55,412 bases of DNA from Chloroflexota bacterium (GCA_022824225.1 JAJEAH010000080.1:1-55412); one strand, 5' to 3'; shown: positions 44,902 to 54,875, counted from the first letter of the stretch. Translations and numbers: made by a program. The notes: generated by a model not told the origin, from the letters alone.

Positions 44902-46005
44902 CTAGGGCGCGAACTTGAGGCACACCGGCGTCGGCACGGCTGCCTCGTGGCCTGTCGGCGCCAACGTGCCCGCCTCCTCATCGATACGGAACGTGACGAT
45001 ATTGTCGGTGTCCTGGTTCGCCGCGAGCAGAAACGCGCCGGTTGGATCTATGACGAAGTTGCGCGGCACCTCGCCTCGCGTTGACTCATGGCCGATTGGG
45101 CTCAGTGTGCCGTCAGTACCATCTATCGCATAAATGGCGATGCTGTCGTGTCCGCGATTCGAGCCGTAAACGAACTTGCCCGAGGGGTGCACGTGGATGT
45201 CAGCGGTGTGGCTGCGCGCGGTGAAGTCCGGCGGCAAAGTCTCAATGTCCTGTCGTTCCTCCAGCGCGCCGCTCGTCTGGTCGTACCCAAAAACCGTTAT
45301 CGTATTGCCAATCTCGTTGATTACGTAGACGACCTCCCCATTGGGATGAAAGTCCAGGTGGCGGGGTCCGCCGCCGGGATTGACGGCGGCATAGGCGGGC
45401 TCGTTGGGCGGCAGCGTGCCAGCCTCCAGGCCGAGCTGGTAGACGAGGACCTTGTCCAGACCCAGGTCACAGGCCAGCGCAAAGCGATTGGCGGGGTCCG
45501 GGGTGAACGAGTGCGCGTGCGGCTCTCCCTGCCGCTCGGGATTCACACTTGAACCCTCGTGCTGCACCCAGTCCGACGCCGGCGCCAGGCTGCCGTCCGC
45601 CGCAATGGGGAGTATTGCCACGCTCCCGCCGGTGTAATTCGCCGTAATCGCATAGCGGCCGGTCTGCTCTACGCTCACGTGGCACGGCCCCGCCCCGCGC
45701 GACGACTGCCGGTTGAGAAACGTCAGACCGCCGGTCTCGGCGTCAACGGCGAACGCGCTCACCGCGCCCCCGTCGTGGCCGTCGATTTCCGGTACGGCGT
45801 TTACGGCATAGAGAAACGGTCGCGTTGGGTGCAGCGCCAAGTAAGAAGGATTAGGCACGTCCGGCACCGAGTGCACAAGCTCCACGGCGCCCGTAGCCAT
45901 GTCCATGCGGCAAACATAGATGCCTGCCGCGCCGCCCCCATGGTCGTCCACTCCCGTGAACGTGCCTACGTAGATAAATTGAGAATCAGCAGACTGTGAA
46001 TTCAT
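44902..46005 (-). CDS. Lactonase family beta-propeller protein (6-phosphogluconolactonase-like)
   Basis: This 367-residue cytoplasmic protein matches the YbhE/Pgl-type seven-bladed propeller family, some members of which hydrolyse 6-phosphogluconolactone. Typical repeats include FIYVGTFTG at the start, NPSYLALHPTRPFLYAVNA, GAGPCHVSVEQTGRYAITANYTGGS, GGGPRHLDFHPNGEVVYVINE and the late FVYGSNRGHDSIAIY. AGGAGA precedes the ATG. No zwf or gnd lies near, so the physiological substrate is open; other family members act on other lactones or only bind sugars. Confidence 0.86.
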   Translation of the reverse strand: MNSQSADSQFIYVGTFTGVDDHGGGAAGIYVCRMDMATGAVELVHSVPDVPNPSYLALHPTRPFLYAVNAVPEIDGHDGGAVSAFAVDAETGGLTFLNRQSSRGAGPCHVSVEQTGRYAITANYTGGSVAILPIAADGSLAPASDWVQHEGSSVNPERQGEPHAHSFTPDPANRFALACDLGLDKVLVYQLGLEAGTLPPNEPAYAAVNPGGGPRHLDFHPNGEVVYVINEIGNTITVFGYDQTSGALEERQDIETLPPDFTARSHTADIHVHPSGKFVYGSNRGHDSIAIYAIDGTDGTLSPIGHESTRGEVPRNFVIDPTGAFLLAANQDTDNIVTFRIDEEAGTLAPTGHEAAVPTPVCLKFAP

Positions 46006-46103
46006 GTCTTTCTCCTGGGCATGTGGGGCCGCCAGGTCAGGCGGCTTTGGGATGTGAATGGAGGAGATTCTTCACCCGCGTGCGGCCGGCAGAGGTATGC
46101 AAA

Positions 46104-46174
46104 TGTCATTCCGAGCGCAGCCAAATGCTAATCCGGGTGCAGCCAATTGTCATTCCGAGCGCAGCGAGGAATCT
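46104..46174 (+). repeat. Two copies of the TGTCATTCCGAGCGCAGC repeat
   Basis: TGTCATTCCGAGCGCAG occurs at 46104-46120, and a longer copy at 46148-46174 continues into GAGGAATCT. A related copy is at about 28359, and a sister family (CAGAATGACA) is at 28450-28520. Elements of this kind are scattered in intergenic DNA of many Chloroflexota and other environmental bacteria. The gap 46006-46605 contains these and the element at 46370 but no gene. Confidence 0.8.
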
Positions 46175-46369
46175 ATAGATGTCAGTTTCGCAGAGCGACT
46201 CGCTAGATTCCGCGCTCGTCCCGACACCCCGCTCCGTCCGAAGTGACATGTGAATACGGGCAGGGCAATTGTACCCCTTTCAGTGCGTTTGAGAAGCGCC
46301 GTCCGAACGCAGGATTACCGCCTGGCCCACTGAGGCCGTCCCGCCACTCTCTAGGCGAATTCGTCCGGA

Positions 46370-46388
46370 CGCAGGCTTGCAGCCTGCG
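46370..46388. repeat. 19-base inverted repeat CGCAGGCT-TGC-AGCCTGCG
   Basis: Perfect eight-base arms around TGC, flanked by CTACC. It looks like another short dispersed palindromic element. There is no T-run, so it is not an ordinary terminator, though it lies in the gap downstream of the minus-strand gene at 46606. Confidence 0.8.
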
Positions 46389-46605
46389 CTACCGGGGCAA
46401 ACTTCCTCTGTGTGGAAACGCATTGTCCGTGAAGCGATTCTTAGTCCTGGCCCAGCACAGCGAAGCGCGGGCGGATGGATCCGCACTCCGCGCTAAGACT
46501 GCGCAGGCCTGGAGTACCGCCGGAATTCACCCGGCGCTGCCGGGCGCAGCCCCGCTTCGCAACCGGCCAGCAACCGTGCCTGCAGCCGCCGCGGACACAG
46601 GCGGC

Positions 46606-47517
46606 TCACTCGCGCAGAAGGGCGCTCAACGCCGCCGTGACCTCAGGATAGCGGAACTTAAAGCCCGCCTCGATCAGCCGCGACGGCACGGCGCGCTGCC
46701 CGTGCAACACGACGTCCGCCATTTCACCCATCATCAGGCGCAACACCCAGGACGGCACGCGGCACAGGGCGGGACGCCCCAGCGCGCTCCCGACCGCGTC
46801 GGCGAATTCCCCAAACGGCGCCGGCTGCGGCGCGCACACGTTCACGGGCCCCGCTATAGCGCTCCGGTTCATGAGAAACTCCATAGCGCGTACGGTGTCC
46901 TCGATGTGAATCCAGGGCACCCACTGCCGGCCGGAGCCCAAGGGGCCGCCGGCAAAGAACCGGAACGGCAACAGGACACGCGGCAACATGCCGCCCGCCG
47001 TGCTCAACGATACGCCAAGCCGCAACACCACCCGGCGAGTCTCCAGCTCTTCCACCGGGTCAGACGCATGCTCCCACTCCTGGGAGAGATCGGCGAGGAA
47101 ATCCGCGCCGGGCGCATGCCGTTCGTCCACCTCTTCCGCCGCTGCATTGCCGTAGTAGCCGACCGCCGACGCTTGCAACAGCACCGCCGGCTTCTGAGCG
47201 GCAGCGCGTATGGCTGCGACCACGCCGTTGGTGGACTGGACGCGGCTGTCACGCAGCCGGCGCTTCTGCGCATACGACCACCGGCGGTTGGCAATCCCTT
47301 CACCGGCGAGGTTGACGATGGCATGTGCGCCGTCCGCTACCTCTTCCCAGCCCGCGCTGCTGGCGCCGTCCCAGACTGCCGTCTCCACACCGGCGGGCAG
47401 GTCCTCAACCCGGTAAGGCCGCCGGCTGAGGACAACGATACTGTGCCCCTTGCCGGACAGGTGGCGGGCCAGAGCGCGACCGATTAGCCCGCTGCCGCCC
47501 GCAATCACTACGCGCAT
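46606..47517 (-). CDS. TIGR01777 family epimerase-like protein
   Basis: This 303-residue short-chain dehydrogenase-type protein begins with the NAD(P)-binding loop MRVVIAGGSGLIGRALARHL and contains NLAGEGIANRRW, QASAVGYYGN and WIHIEDTVRAMEFL. The C-terminal DUF1731 segment (VPSWVLRLMMGEMADVVLHG, then LIEAGFKFRYPEV) is diagnostic of the YfcH/TIGR01777 family. Biochemical function of the family is not established; a sugar-nucleotide epimerase role is only suggested by fold. GGGAGGT precedes the ATG. It is divergent from the membrane-protein gene at 47649. Confidence 0.9.
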   Translation of the reverse strand: MRVVIAGGSGLIGRALARHLSGKGHSIVVLSRRPYRVEDLPAGVETAVWDGASSAGWEEVADGAHAIVNLAGEGIANRRWSYAQKRRLRDSRVQSTNGVVAAIRAAAQKPAVLLQASAVGYYGNAAAEEVDERHAPGADFLADLSQEWEHASDPVEELETRRVVLRLGVSLSTAGGMLPRVLLPFRFFAGGPLGSGRQWVPWIHIEDTVRAMEFLMNRSAIAGPVNVCAPQPAPFGEFADAVGSALGRPALCRVPSWVLRLMMGEMADVVLHGQRAVPSRLIEAGFKFRYPEVTAALSALLRE

Positions 47518-47612
47518 CCGGTTACCTCCCGGTGACGGAGTTGCCGCTTAGACAGCGGCCGAGCTCAAAGGCGCTTTTTCCCGCCGTTACTGGCATGCAC
47601 GCACATGCCACA

Positions 47613-47641
47613 TTGAGGATACCATCCAAATTTGCTATAAT
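47613..47641 (+). promoter_or_regulatory. Strong promoter, near-leaderless transcript
   Basis: TTGAGG (47613-47618), a 17-base spacer and a perfect TATAAT (47636-47641) with extended TG. The expected start of transcription, about 47648, coincides with the GTG start codon at 47649, so the mRNA would have essentially no leader. Confidence 0.75.
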
Positions 47642-47648
47642 ACATGAA

Positions 47649-48575
47649 GTGAACGAACTGCGCACAATCCGGCCAATCGAAGCCCTGGCGGAATCCGGCA
47701 CCCTCCTCAATCGGCGCATTTGGCTCCTGCTGCTGCCGGTTGGCCTTGACGTTCTCATCTGGTTCGCCCCGCGCATCATTCTGGGGGCCGAACTGCTCCC
47801 GCTGCCGGAGGCCGAGTTTTCTAGCGTGGATGAGGGGCCGACGCCGGCCGAAGGTGACCCATTCTCGCTTGTTCGGGAATCTAATCTGCTCGCACTCATC
47901 CTGGGGGCGTGGGTACCCACGTTCGGGGCTGCGCCCACCGGTGACGAGGCGGGCGCCGTGGTAACGCTGGAATCGTTCTCTCAACTGCTCTTGGCGTTGG
48001 CGCTGCTGCTACCGGTGAGCTTCCTGGCGGGCGGGGCGTACCTCGCGCTCATCGCCGCCACGGTACAGGAACGGGCGCTGACCTGGGAGACTCTCATACC
48101 GCGCGCGGTGCGTCTGGGCAGGCGGCTTGCCGGTCTCGCGGGAATACTGCTGCTGCTGACGCTGGCGCCGTTCGGCATCGCGGGACTGTTGCTCGTTGCC
48201 GTGCCCTTCTTGGGCGTGCTGCTGTTCATGTTTGCGCTGATCTTCTTGCTGTGGCTCGCCTTCTATGTGTTCTTCATCGCAGATAGCCTTGCGCTCGTGC
48301 GGCAAAGCCTACCGAAAGTCATTCGCTTGACACTGGCCTTGATCCATGCCAATCCGTGGTCGTATGTCCGCGTGTTCTTTCTCTATTGGCTCATCATGCT
48401 GGGAACGAGCATCGTCTGGGGTGTCATCGTTGAATTCGAAGTCCTGAGCATCGGCATAGGCCGGGTTATTACGACCGTCGGCAACGCGTACGTCGGCACC
48501 TGGGTGACGATTGCCATGCTCATCTTCGTTTGGAACCGTCTGCTCATTCAGTGGGAAGACAGTGAGACCGCCTAG
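47649..48575 (+). CDS. Polytopic membrane protein of unknown function
   Basis: This protein of about 308 residues has four to six hydrophobic segments: one near the N-terminus ([15 protein letters not shown]), one around [24 protein letters not shown] (in varied boundaries), a long double segment ([20 protein letters not shown] and following) and one near the C-terminus. The stretch between the first two helices is acidic and extracellular or cytoplasmic by prediction only. No family motif is recognised; the layout recalls YihY-like or glycerophosphoryl-diester membrane domains, but I do not assign it. The GTG start is chosen because the promoter at 47613 starts transcription there; the frame is open upstream to 47532. 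gyrB follows after 35 bases and may be cotranscribed. Confidence 0.7.
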   Translation: MNELRTIRPIEALAESGTLLNRRIWLLLLPVGLDVLIWFAPRIILGAELLPLPEAEFSSVDEGPTPAEGDPFSLVRESNLLALILGAWVPTFGAAPTGDEAGAVVTLESFSQLLLALALLLPVSFLAGGAYLALIAATVQERALTWETLIPRAVRLGRRLAGLAGILLLLTLAPFGIAGLLLVAVPFLGVLLFMFALIFLLWLAFYVFFIADSLALVRQSLPKVIRLTLALIHANPWSYVRVFFLYWLIMLGTSIVWGVIVEFEVLSIGIGRVITTVGNAYVGTWVTIAMLIFVWNRLLIQWEDSETA

Positions 48576-48610
48576 CCCGCGTTCCCGCACTTTCACGGAA
48601 AGAGGCGCCT

Positions 48611-50572
48611 ATGGCCAAGAAACTTGCAGATACCGGCGGTGACGCCGCCACCATCGTTGTCGACACGCCGCCCGACGGCCTGAACGACTATACCGCCGCG
48701 GACATCCAGGTCCTGGAAGGACTGGAGCCGGTCCGGACACGGCCGGGCATGTTCATCGGCAGCACGGACGTACGCGGGCTGCACCACCTCGTCTATGAAG
48801 TGGTGGACAACAGCGTCGATGAGGCCCTGGCCGACCTCTGCGACCGCATTGTCGTCACCATTCATGAAGATTCCAGCGTCTCGGTGGAAGACAACGGTCG
48901 CGGCATCCCCGTGGACGTGCACGAAAAGACCGGTGTTTCGGCTCTGGAAACCGTGCTGACGCGGTTGCACGCCGGCGGTAAGTTCGGCGGCAAGAGCTAC
49001 AAGGTATCCGGTGGGTTGCACGGCGTGGGCGTGTCGATCGTTAACGCGCTCTCCACGTGGCTCGTGGCGACGATCCACCAGTCCTCCGTCATTTACCGGC
49101 AAGAGTACCGTGGAGGCGCGCCTCTCAGCGGCGTGGAGCGCATTGGCAAGACCGACCGCTCCGGCACTACCATCCATTTCCTCCCCGACAGCTCGATCAT
49201 GGAAACGCTGGATTACGAGTTCAATACGCTATCCCAGCGCTTCCGCGAAGTCGCCTACCTTTGCCCCGGCCTGCGCATCGAGTTCCGCGATGAGCGGGCG
49301 GATCGGGAATTGACCTTCTACTTCGAGAATGGCATCCGGGCATTTGTGCACCAAATGAACCGGCGGAAGACGGTCGTCAACACCGAAGAGATTTACTTCT
49401 CCAATACGAGAGACTCGTTGCAGGTGGAAGCCGCCATGCAGTACACGCAGAGTTACGATGAACGCATCTATGCCTTTGCGAATACTATCAATACGGTGGA
49501 TGGCGGCACACACCTGACCGGCTTCCGCTCGGCGCTGACCCGCACTCTAAATGACTACGCCCGCAAGCAGAATCTCATCAAGGAAAAAGACCTTTCGCTC
49601 ACCGGCGACGACGTGCGCACCGGCCTTACGGCCGTCATCAGCGTTCGCCTCAGCAATCCTCAGTTTGAGGGCCAGACGAAGGCGAAGCTCGGCAATTCCG
49701 AAGTGCGCGGCTTCGTGGAGTCAACGGTCAATGAGAAACTCGGACAGTTCCTGGAGGAGCACCCAAGCGCGGCTAAGGCCATAATCGAGAAGTGCACCAA
49801 TGCCGCCCGCGCACGGATGGCCGCCCAGAAGGCCCGGGACATGGTAACCCGCAAGGGTTACTTGGACGTATCGACTCTGCCGGGCAAGCTTGCCGATTGC
49901 TCAGAACGAAGTATGGAAAACGCGGAGATCTTCATTGTGGAGGGCGATTCGGCGGGCGGCAACGCCAAACAGGGGCGCGAACGGCGCTTCCAGGCAATCC
50001 TGCCCTTGCGCGGCAAGATTCTCAATGCCGAACGCACAAACCTCGACCGCATGCTCTCCAATGCCGAAATCCGCGCGTTGGTGACCGCGCTCGGCACCAG
50101 CATCGGCGAGACATTCGACATCGCCAAGCTGCGCTACGGCAAGATCATCATCATGACCGACGCCGACGTGGATGGCGCCCATATCCGCACGTTGTTGTTG
50201 ACCTTCTTCTTCCGTTACATGCGGGAGATCATCACGAACCAACGGCTCTACATCGCGCAAGCTCCCCTGTACCGTGTCGCGCGCAACCGCGACGTGCAGT
50301 ACGCCTGGGACGATGCGGAACGCGACCGCATCATGAAGCAATTCAAGCGGGCCAACGTGTCGTTGCAGCGGTACAAAGGCTTGGGCGAGATGAATGCCGA
50401 CCAGCTTTGGGAAACTACTATGGACCCGGCGCGGCGCAAGCTCTTGCAGGTCATGTTGGAAGACGAAGCCGCCGTTAGTCTGGTGTTCGACCGCCTGATG
50501 GGGGACGATCCCCAGGCGCGCAAACGCTTCATTCAAGCCCACGCCAAAGAAGTCCAACACCTGGACGTTTAG
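48611..50572 (+). CDS. gyrB: DNA gyrase subunit B
   Basis: This 653-residue ATPase subunit of the type II topoisomerase powers negative supercoiling with GyrA. The GHKL ATPase domain shows [21 protein letters not shown] and [15 protein letters not shown]. The transducer follows, and the Toprim domain has [24 protein letters not shown] and [20 protein letters not shown]. The C-terminus contains [20 protein letters not shown]. Length fits the class without the 165-residue insert of Proteobacteria. ParE of topoisomerase IV is similar, but a single gyrB-type gene is the simpler call. AGAGG precedes the ATG. gyrA is not in the window. Confidence 0.93.
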   Translation: MAKKLADTGGDAATIVVDTPPDGLNDYTAADIQVLEGLEPVRTRPGMFIGSTDVRGLHHLVYEVVDNSVDEALADLCDRIVVTIHEDSSVSVEDNGRGIPVDVHEKTGVSALETVLTRLHAGGKFGGKSYKVSGGLHGVGVSIVNALSTWLVATIHQSSVIYRQEYRGGAPLSGVERIGKTDRSGTTIHFLPDSSIMETLDYEFNTLSQRFREVAYLCPGLRIEFRDERADRELTFYFENGIRAFVHQMNRRKTVVNTEEIYFSNTRDSLQVEAAMQYTQSYDERIYAFANTINTVDGGTHLTGFRSALTRTLNDYARKQNLIKEKDLSLTGDDVRTGLTAVISVRLSNPQFEGQTKAKLGNSEVRGFVESTVNEKLGQFLEEHPSAAKAIIEKCTNAARARMAAQKARDMVTRKGYLDVSTLPGKLADCSERSMENAEIFIVEGDSAGGNAKQGRERRFQAILPLRGKILNAERTNLDRMLSNAEIRALVTALGTSIGETFDIAKLRYGKIIIMTDADVDGAHIRTLLLTFFFRYMREIITNQRLYIAQAPLYRVARNRDVQYAWDDAERDRIMKQFKRANVSLQRYKGLGEMNADQLWETTMDPARRKLLQVMLEDEAAVSLVFDRLMGDDPQARKRFIQAHAKEVQHLDV

Positions 50573-50590
50573 TATATACGGCGGTATACT
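50562..50590 (+). promoter_or_regulatory. Candidate promoter of the GT4-GH57 pair
   Basis: TGGACG (50562-50567) and TATACT (50585-50590) are separated by 17 bases; the -35 box lies in the last codons of gyrB. AGTATA at 50571 makes a short inverted repeat with the -10 box. The leader to 50721 would be about 125 bases. Confidence 0.4.
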
Positions 50591-50720
50591 GAGACAAACA
50601 TGCCGACTGGGAATTGCCAAGCTGTGCCGCGGCGGCCTGCGTCGTGCCACCAAGCGCCTTTCCTGGCCAATACACGACCGCAAGGATTCAATGAAGCATC
50701 CTTAAGGCAGTAGAGCCAGC

Positions 50721-52028
50721 ATGGCAATGAGCATTTGCCCCGCCAACGCCCAGTTCGTCTTGCTCAGCTTCGAAGGTCCCGATCGCTATTCACAGGCCGG
50801 CGGCTTGGGTACCCGCGTCACGGAACTGGCGCAGGCGCTAGCACAGACCGGCTTTACCACCCATCTCATCTTCATTGGCGACCCACACCTGCCCGCGGTG
50901 GAGACCACTGAAGACGGCAACCTCCACCTGTACCGCTGGTGCCAATGGATCAGCCAGTCGCATCCCACCGGCGCGTATGCGGCCGAGTGGGATAAGATCC
51001 TCGATTACGGCAATAGCGTGCCGTGGTTCGTCACCGACCGCATCGTGCGCCCCGCCGCCAACTCCGGCCGTCTCACGGTCGTGATGGCGGAAGAATGGCA
51101 TACCACGGAAACCCTTGCCCGCCTCAGCGATTCCCTGCACTTCAACGGCCTGCGCCAGCAGTGCGTGTTGTTATGGAACGCGAATAACGAGTTTGGGTTC
51201 GGCCACATAAACCTGCCGCGCCTCGGCTACATTGCCACCATCACCACCGTCAGCCGTTTCATGAAACACCGCCTCTGGGACTGGGGCCTGAATCCGCTTG
51301 TGTTGCCCAACGGCATTCCCCGGCGCCTGCTCGCGGACGTGCCGCAAGCGCCGGTCGCGCAACTCCGCGATGGCATGGATGCCGACTACCTACTGCTGAA
51401 GATGGGGCGATTCGATCCGGATAAGCGCTGGTTTCAGGCCATCGAGGCGGCGGCGCAGCTTAAGCACGCCGGTCACCGGGTGCGCTTTCTGGCCAGAGGC
51501 GGACTGGAACCCCATGGAGGCGACGTATGGCGCCGAGCAGCGGAACTGGGCCTGACAATTCAGGACGTGTTTAGCGACAACTCCAACGTCGCTGAGGCGC
51601 TGACCGCCATCCTGGCGGCGAAAGACGCGGACGTCATCAATCTCCGGGAGTTCGTGCCGGAAGACCTGCAACGCGTGCTCTATTCTGCCGCCGACGCCGT
51701 GCTGGCCAACAGCGGCTACGAACCGTTCGGTCTGGTGGGCCTGGAAGCCATGGCCTGCGGCGCGGTGGTCGTGACGGGAACCACGGGCGAGGACTACGCG
51801 GTGCAACTACACAATGCTCTTTCCGTAGAGACCGACGATCCGGCGGAGCTTGCCAGCTACCTTCAGTTTACCCACACCCAGCCCGACGTTATTCGCCAGA
51901 TTAAGCGGCACGCCAAACGGACCTCCGCGCTGTTTACCTGGGACTCGGCCATCCGCGATCTCTTGTCCAAGGTCGAATACCTGGCGGAGAAGCAAGGCTT
52001 CAGTCCGCAAAGTGCCACGGATGGCTGA
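50721..52028 (+). CDS. GT4-type glycosyltransferase, glycogen-synthase-like
   Basis: This 435-residue GT-B fold enzyme has AGGLGTRVTELAQALA (residues 26-41), like the KxGGLGDV donor loop of glycogen and starch synthases, and a C-terminal donor site KMGRFDPDKRW, then EPFGLVGLE with the Glu-x7-Glu pair (Glu334, Glu342). It probably extends or builds an alpha-glucan. The next gene, a GH57 glycosidase, overlaps its stop by eight bases, so the two are translated together. Pairing of a GT4/GT5 synthase with a GH57 enzyme is known in archaea and some bacteria for alpha-glucan metabolism. The sugar donor and product are not determined. Confidence 0.82.
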   Translation: MAMSICPANAQFVLLSFEGPDRYSQAGGLGTRVTELAQALAQTGFTTHLIFIGDPHLPAVETTEDGNLHLYRWCQWISQSHPTGAYAAEWDKILDYGNSVPWFVTDRIVRPAANSGRLTVVMAEEWHTTETLARLSDSLHFNGLRQQCVLLWNANNEFGFGHINLPRLGYIATITTVSRFMKHRLWDWGLNPLVLPNGIPRRLLADVPQAPVAQLRDGMDADYLLLKMGRFDPDKRWFQAIEAAAQLKHAGHRVRFLARGGLEPHGGDVWRRAAELGLTIQDVFSDNSNVAEALTAILAAKDADVINLREFVPEDLQRVLYSAADAVLANSGYEPFGLVGLEAMACGAVVVTGTTGEDYAVQLHNALSVETDDPAELASYLQFTHTQPDVIRQIKRHAKRTSALFTWDSAIRDLLSKVEYLAEKQGFSPQSATDG

Positions 52029-53226
52029 CAATCTGGTCATCTACGTGGTGGCGCACCAACCCCGGCGGGTGCGGCTGCCGGCCAACGTCATCCCGCCCGG
52101 CGCCTCGCCACAAGAGATCTCGCGCTTGCTCTTTGATGAGAGCATGAACGAACGGTACTTCCGCAAGGTCGCCCGCTATTCCTACAAACCGGCCACCGCG
52201 CTCTGGCTGCGCCTGCTCGACTCCGGCCTCAAGCTCTGCTTCGGAATCTCCTACTCTCTCATCGAGCAAGCCAAACGCTGGGACCCCGCCGTGCTGGCGG
52301 GCTTTCAGCGCATTGTCAGCCATCCGAATACGGAACTGATTGGCGTGGAGCCCTACCACTCATTTCTCATGCTGGTCGACCTCCCGGCGTTTACTTCACG
52401 CATGCGGAACATGGCCGACGACCTGACTGAGCTCTTCGGCAAACGGCCGCGCGTTACCGATACCACGGAAATGCTCATTTCGGATACGATAGTTGCCGCC
52501 CTGGAGCAGGCCGGCTTTCGCGGCGCGCTAATGGATGGGCGGGAGTGGGTAATGGGCTGGCGCCAGCCGACCCATCTCTACTATGATCGCCCAGCGGTAA
52601 AGCTGCTGGCGCGCCACTTCGAGCTAAGCGATGACGTGGGCTATCGCTTCTCTCAGCGGCAGTGGGCGGGCTGGCCGCTCATGGCCGAAGACTATGCCCG
52701 CTGGCTGAACCGGACTGACGGCCCGTTCGTCATGGTGGGGTGGGACTTCGAGACGTTTGGCGAACACCAGTACTACGACAGCGGCGTCTTCGAATTCATG
52801 GCGGCGCTGCCCCGCTACCTGAAGCGCGAACGCGTCACACCCGCGACGGCTACGGAAGTCATCAACGCCTACGGCGGCGCGGCCTATCAGTTACCGCTGT
52901 CACCTTTTCCCGCAACCTGGGCGGGCTCGGGCGGCGCTGAGTTCTTCCTGGGCAACGACCCCCAGCGCGCGCTCTTTCAGCTCATGGCCGCCTGCTACCA
53001 TAAGGCGCAATTGACGGGCAACCCCGAACTCGTAGACATTGCCCTCTGGCTGTTGCAGTCCGACAACCTCCACCTCATCCATTGGTGGGGCCGCTGGGGC
53101 TCCGAGGCCGAGGTGTCCGTCTATTTCATGCCCGATGAGTGGTGGCCGCTTGGGGTAGACGGAATCATCTGGGAGCAGCAGTGCGTCTATCGAAACTTTC
53201 TCAACGCGCTGGACAGCTATCTCTAA
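52021..53226 (+). CDS. GH57 family alpha-glucan hydrolase or transferase
   Basis: This 401-residue retaining glycosidase shows the ordered GH57 motifs: HQP (residues 12-14), the nucleophile region RVTDTTEM (Glu150) and the acid/base region VGWDFETFGEHQ (Asp242). The chain ends with DNLHLIHWWGRWGSEAEVSVYF, comparable to the C-terminal motif 5 region. The motif forms are closest to GH57 alpha-amylases of archaeal type. There is no signal peptide, so it acts in the cytoplasm, presumably trimming or remodelling glucan made by the overlapping upstream synthase. It could be an amylase, a 4-alpha-glucanotransferase or a branching enzyme; about 400 residues favours amylase. It converges with the sulfatase gene. 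Confidence 0.88.
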   Translation: MADNLVIYVVAHQPRRVRLPANVIPPGASPQEISRLLFDESMNERYFRKVARYSYKPATALWLRLLDSGLKLCFGISYSLIEQAKRWDPAVLAGFQRIVSHPNTELIGVEPYHSFLMLVDLPAFTSRMRNMADDLTELFGKRPRVTDTTEMLISDTIVAALEQAGFRGALMDGREWVMGWRQPTHLYYDRPAVKLLARHFELSDDVGYRFSQRQWAGWPLMAEDYARWLNRTDGPFVMVGWDFETFGEHQYYDSGVFEFMAALPRYLKRERVTPATATEVINAYGGAAYQLPLSPFPATWAGSGGAEFFLGNDPQRALFQLMAACYHKAQLTGNPELVDIALWLLQSDNLHLIHWWGRWGSEAEVSVYFMPDEWWPLGVDGIIWEQQCVYRNFLNALDSYL

Positions 53227-53344
53227 CCGCACGTGCATGCGCCGGCACGAAGAAACCAGAGCGGATCGCTGTAATAGCGCCGGGGTTCAAAGCGGTAGAG
53301 TATGTGAATGGCGATGTCCGGCGCCGCTCGTAAAGCCACGGCTC

Positions 53345-54805
53345 TTACAAGCTCATGCGTTCGTCCGCGCGGGCTTTCCACTTGGCGTAATTGGGGGACT
53401 GCAAGAGCGCGCCATTTGGCTGCACTACTAACCGACCGTTCTGCCCCCGTGGGTCGCCGCGCCGCTCATTGACTTGGGCAAGTAGCGCGCGCAACTCCTC
53501 GATGCGCCCACTGACTTCAGCTTTGCCGGCCAGATTGCGGCACTCCTGTGGGTCATCAACCAAGTTGAAGTAGCGCTCCCTGCCCGTATGGTGGAACCAG
53601 GTGTACTTCTCCCGCTTCGTTGCGATGAACTGATTGCCTTCTTGCCAGCCATGGATTCTGGTCTGTTCCCCTTGCAGGAATTCGCGCCATTCAGTTTCTT
53701 CACCTCGCGCGAGCGGAAACAGGCTCTTACCGTCGACCGATTCAGGAATCTCCACCCGCGCGGCGTCGAGCACGGTCGGCATGAGATCGCGAAGTTCAAT
53801 TATTTCATCGCAGTAGCCGCCGCGCTCCTCATCCCACGTGTCCGGGTATTTGATGAAAAATGGGATTCGCGCGGAGCCGTCGTTAGAGTACCCCTTGCGC
53901 CACAGGCAGTGGTCGCCGAGCATGTCGCCATGGTCCGAAGTAAAAATGAAGAGTGTGTTGCGCAAAGCCTCGCGATCGCGCCAGCTACACTCATAGAGGA
54001 AACGGCCCACCTGATGATCGATGAAGGTGATGCTGCCGTAGTAGGCCGCTCGCGTGCGGTGTACCTGCGCGTCAGGAGCCCGGCCGCGCCAAGCGGTGGT
54101 GCTGGCAATCGGCTCGTCGTATTCCGCGGCCCAGTCGCCCATGGGTGGCATGGGAATATCGGGGTTGTCCTTGTACATGTCGAAATAGACCGGAGGGGGA
54201 TCGTAGGGCGCATGGGGACGCGTGAACGACAGCCACAAAAAGAACGGACACGTAGGATCGCGCCGCTCGATGAACTTGACCGCTTCGCTCACCGTCCAAT
54301 GGGTGGCGTGCAGATGTTCCGGCAGGTGGCTTGGCCGGCCCATCAAGCTATTCCACTCGAGACCATGGTCGAGGTCGCCGATCTTCCCAGCAGTCTCCTC
54401 GCGCAGCCAAGCCATATAGTCCGTCCAGAGACCACGGCCCGTGCTATCCTGCACGGCTTCGTAGAAGCCGTAGAGCGCGCGTCGGGGAAACTGGTCCGAC
54501 TTCCCGATGCTGGCAGTGTGGTACCCAGCCTTCATCAGCTCGCCCGCCAGCGTCGCCGGAAAGTCCAGGGCATCTTGGCCGGCGCCGCTGCCGAGCCGTC
54601 CGTGATTCCACTGGTCCATGCCCGTCATCATGGCGGCACGCGACGGCAGACAGGACGGCGAACTCGTGTAGCACCGCGAGAACTTTACCCCTTGCGCGGC
54701 AAGTTGGTCGAGATAGGGCGTTTCCAGGACCGGGTTCGCGTATCCAATGCAATCCGAGCGCTGTTGGTCGGTGATGATTACGACAATGTTCGGGCGTTTG
54801 GGCAT
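53345..54805 (-). CDS. Sulfatase (formylglycine-dependent), cytoplasmic
   Basis: This 486-residue type I sulfatase hydrolyses sulfate esters. The metal site begins NIVVIITDQQRSD (Asp13), the formylglycine precursor is Cys52 in SCLPSRAAMMTG, GYHTASIGK follows, and FIFTSDHGDMLGDH gives further metal ligands. The Cys must be oxidised by a formylglycine-generating enzyme, which is not in the window. It starts at MPKRPNIV with GGGGAGA upstream and has no signal peptide, unlike many sulfatases. The frame is open further upstream to 54967, but that stretch translates dispersed repeats. The substrate is unknown; the DQQR start resembles choline-sulfatase-like and arylsulfatase A-like members. Confidence 0.92.
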   Translation of the reverse strand: MPKRPNIVVIITDQQRSDCIGYANPVLETPYLDQLAAQGVKFSRCYTSSPSCLPSRAAMMTGMDQWNHGRLGSGAGQDALDFPATLAGELMKAGYHTASIGKSDQFPRRALYGFYEAVQDSTGRGLWTDYMAWLREETAGKIGDLDHGLEWNSLMGRPSHLPEHLHATHWTVSEAVKFIERRDPTCPFFLWLSFTRPHAPYDPPPVYFDMYKDNPDIPMPPMGDWAAEYDEPIASTTAWRGRAPDAQVHRTRAAYYGSITFIDHQVGRFLYECSWRDREALRNTLFIFTSDHGDMLGDHCLWRKGYSNDGSARIPFFIKYPDTWDEERGGYCDEIIELRDLMPTVLDAARVEIPESVDGKSLFPLARGEETEWREFLQGEQTRIHGWQEGNQFIATKREKYTWFHHTGRERYFNLVDDPQECRNLAGKAEVSGRIEELRALLAQVNERRGDPRGQNGRLVVQPNGALLQSPNYAKWKARADERMSL

Positions 54806-54875
54806 TATGAATTCTCCCCAAGTCCGCGTGCTACGCAAGATGTTTGTGAAAATTAAATGGGGTTCTGCATCCTGC

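Noticed and set aside
53246-53334. Possible tRNA because of GGTTCAAAGC near 53284
   Set aside because: No seven-base acceptor stem, D arm or anticodon arm could be built around it.
53588-54856. Plus-strand open frame of 422 codons
   Set aside because: Antisense to the sulfatase, which has intact catalytic motifs and a good start.
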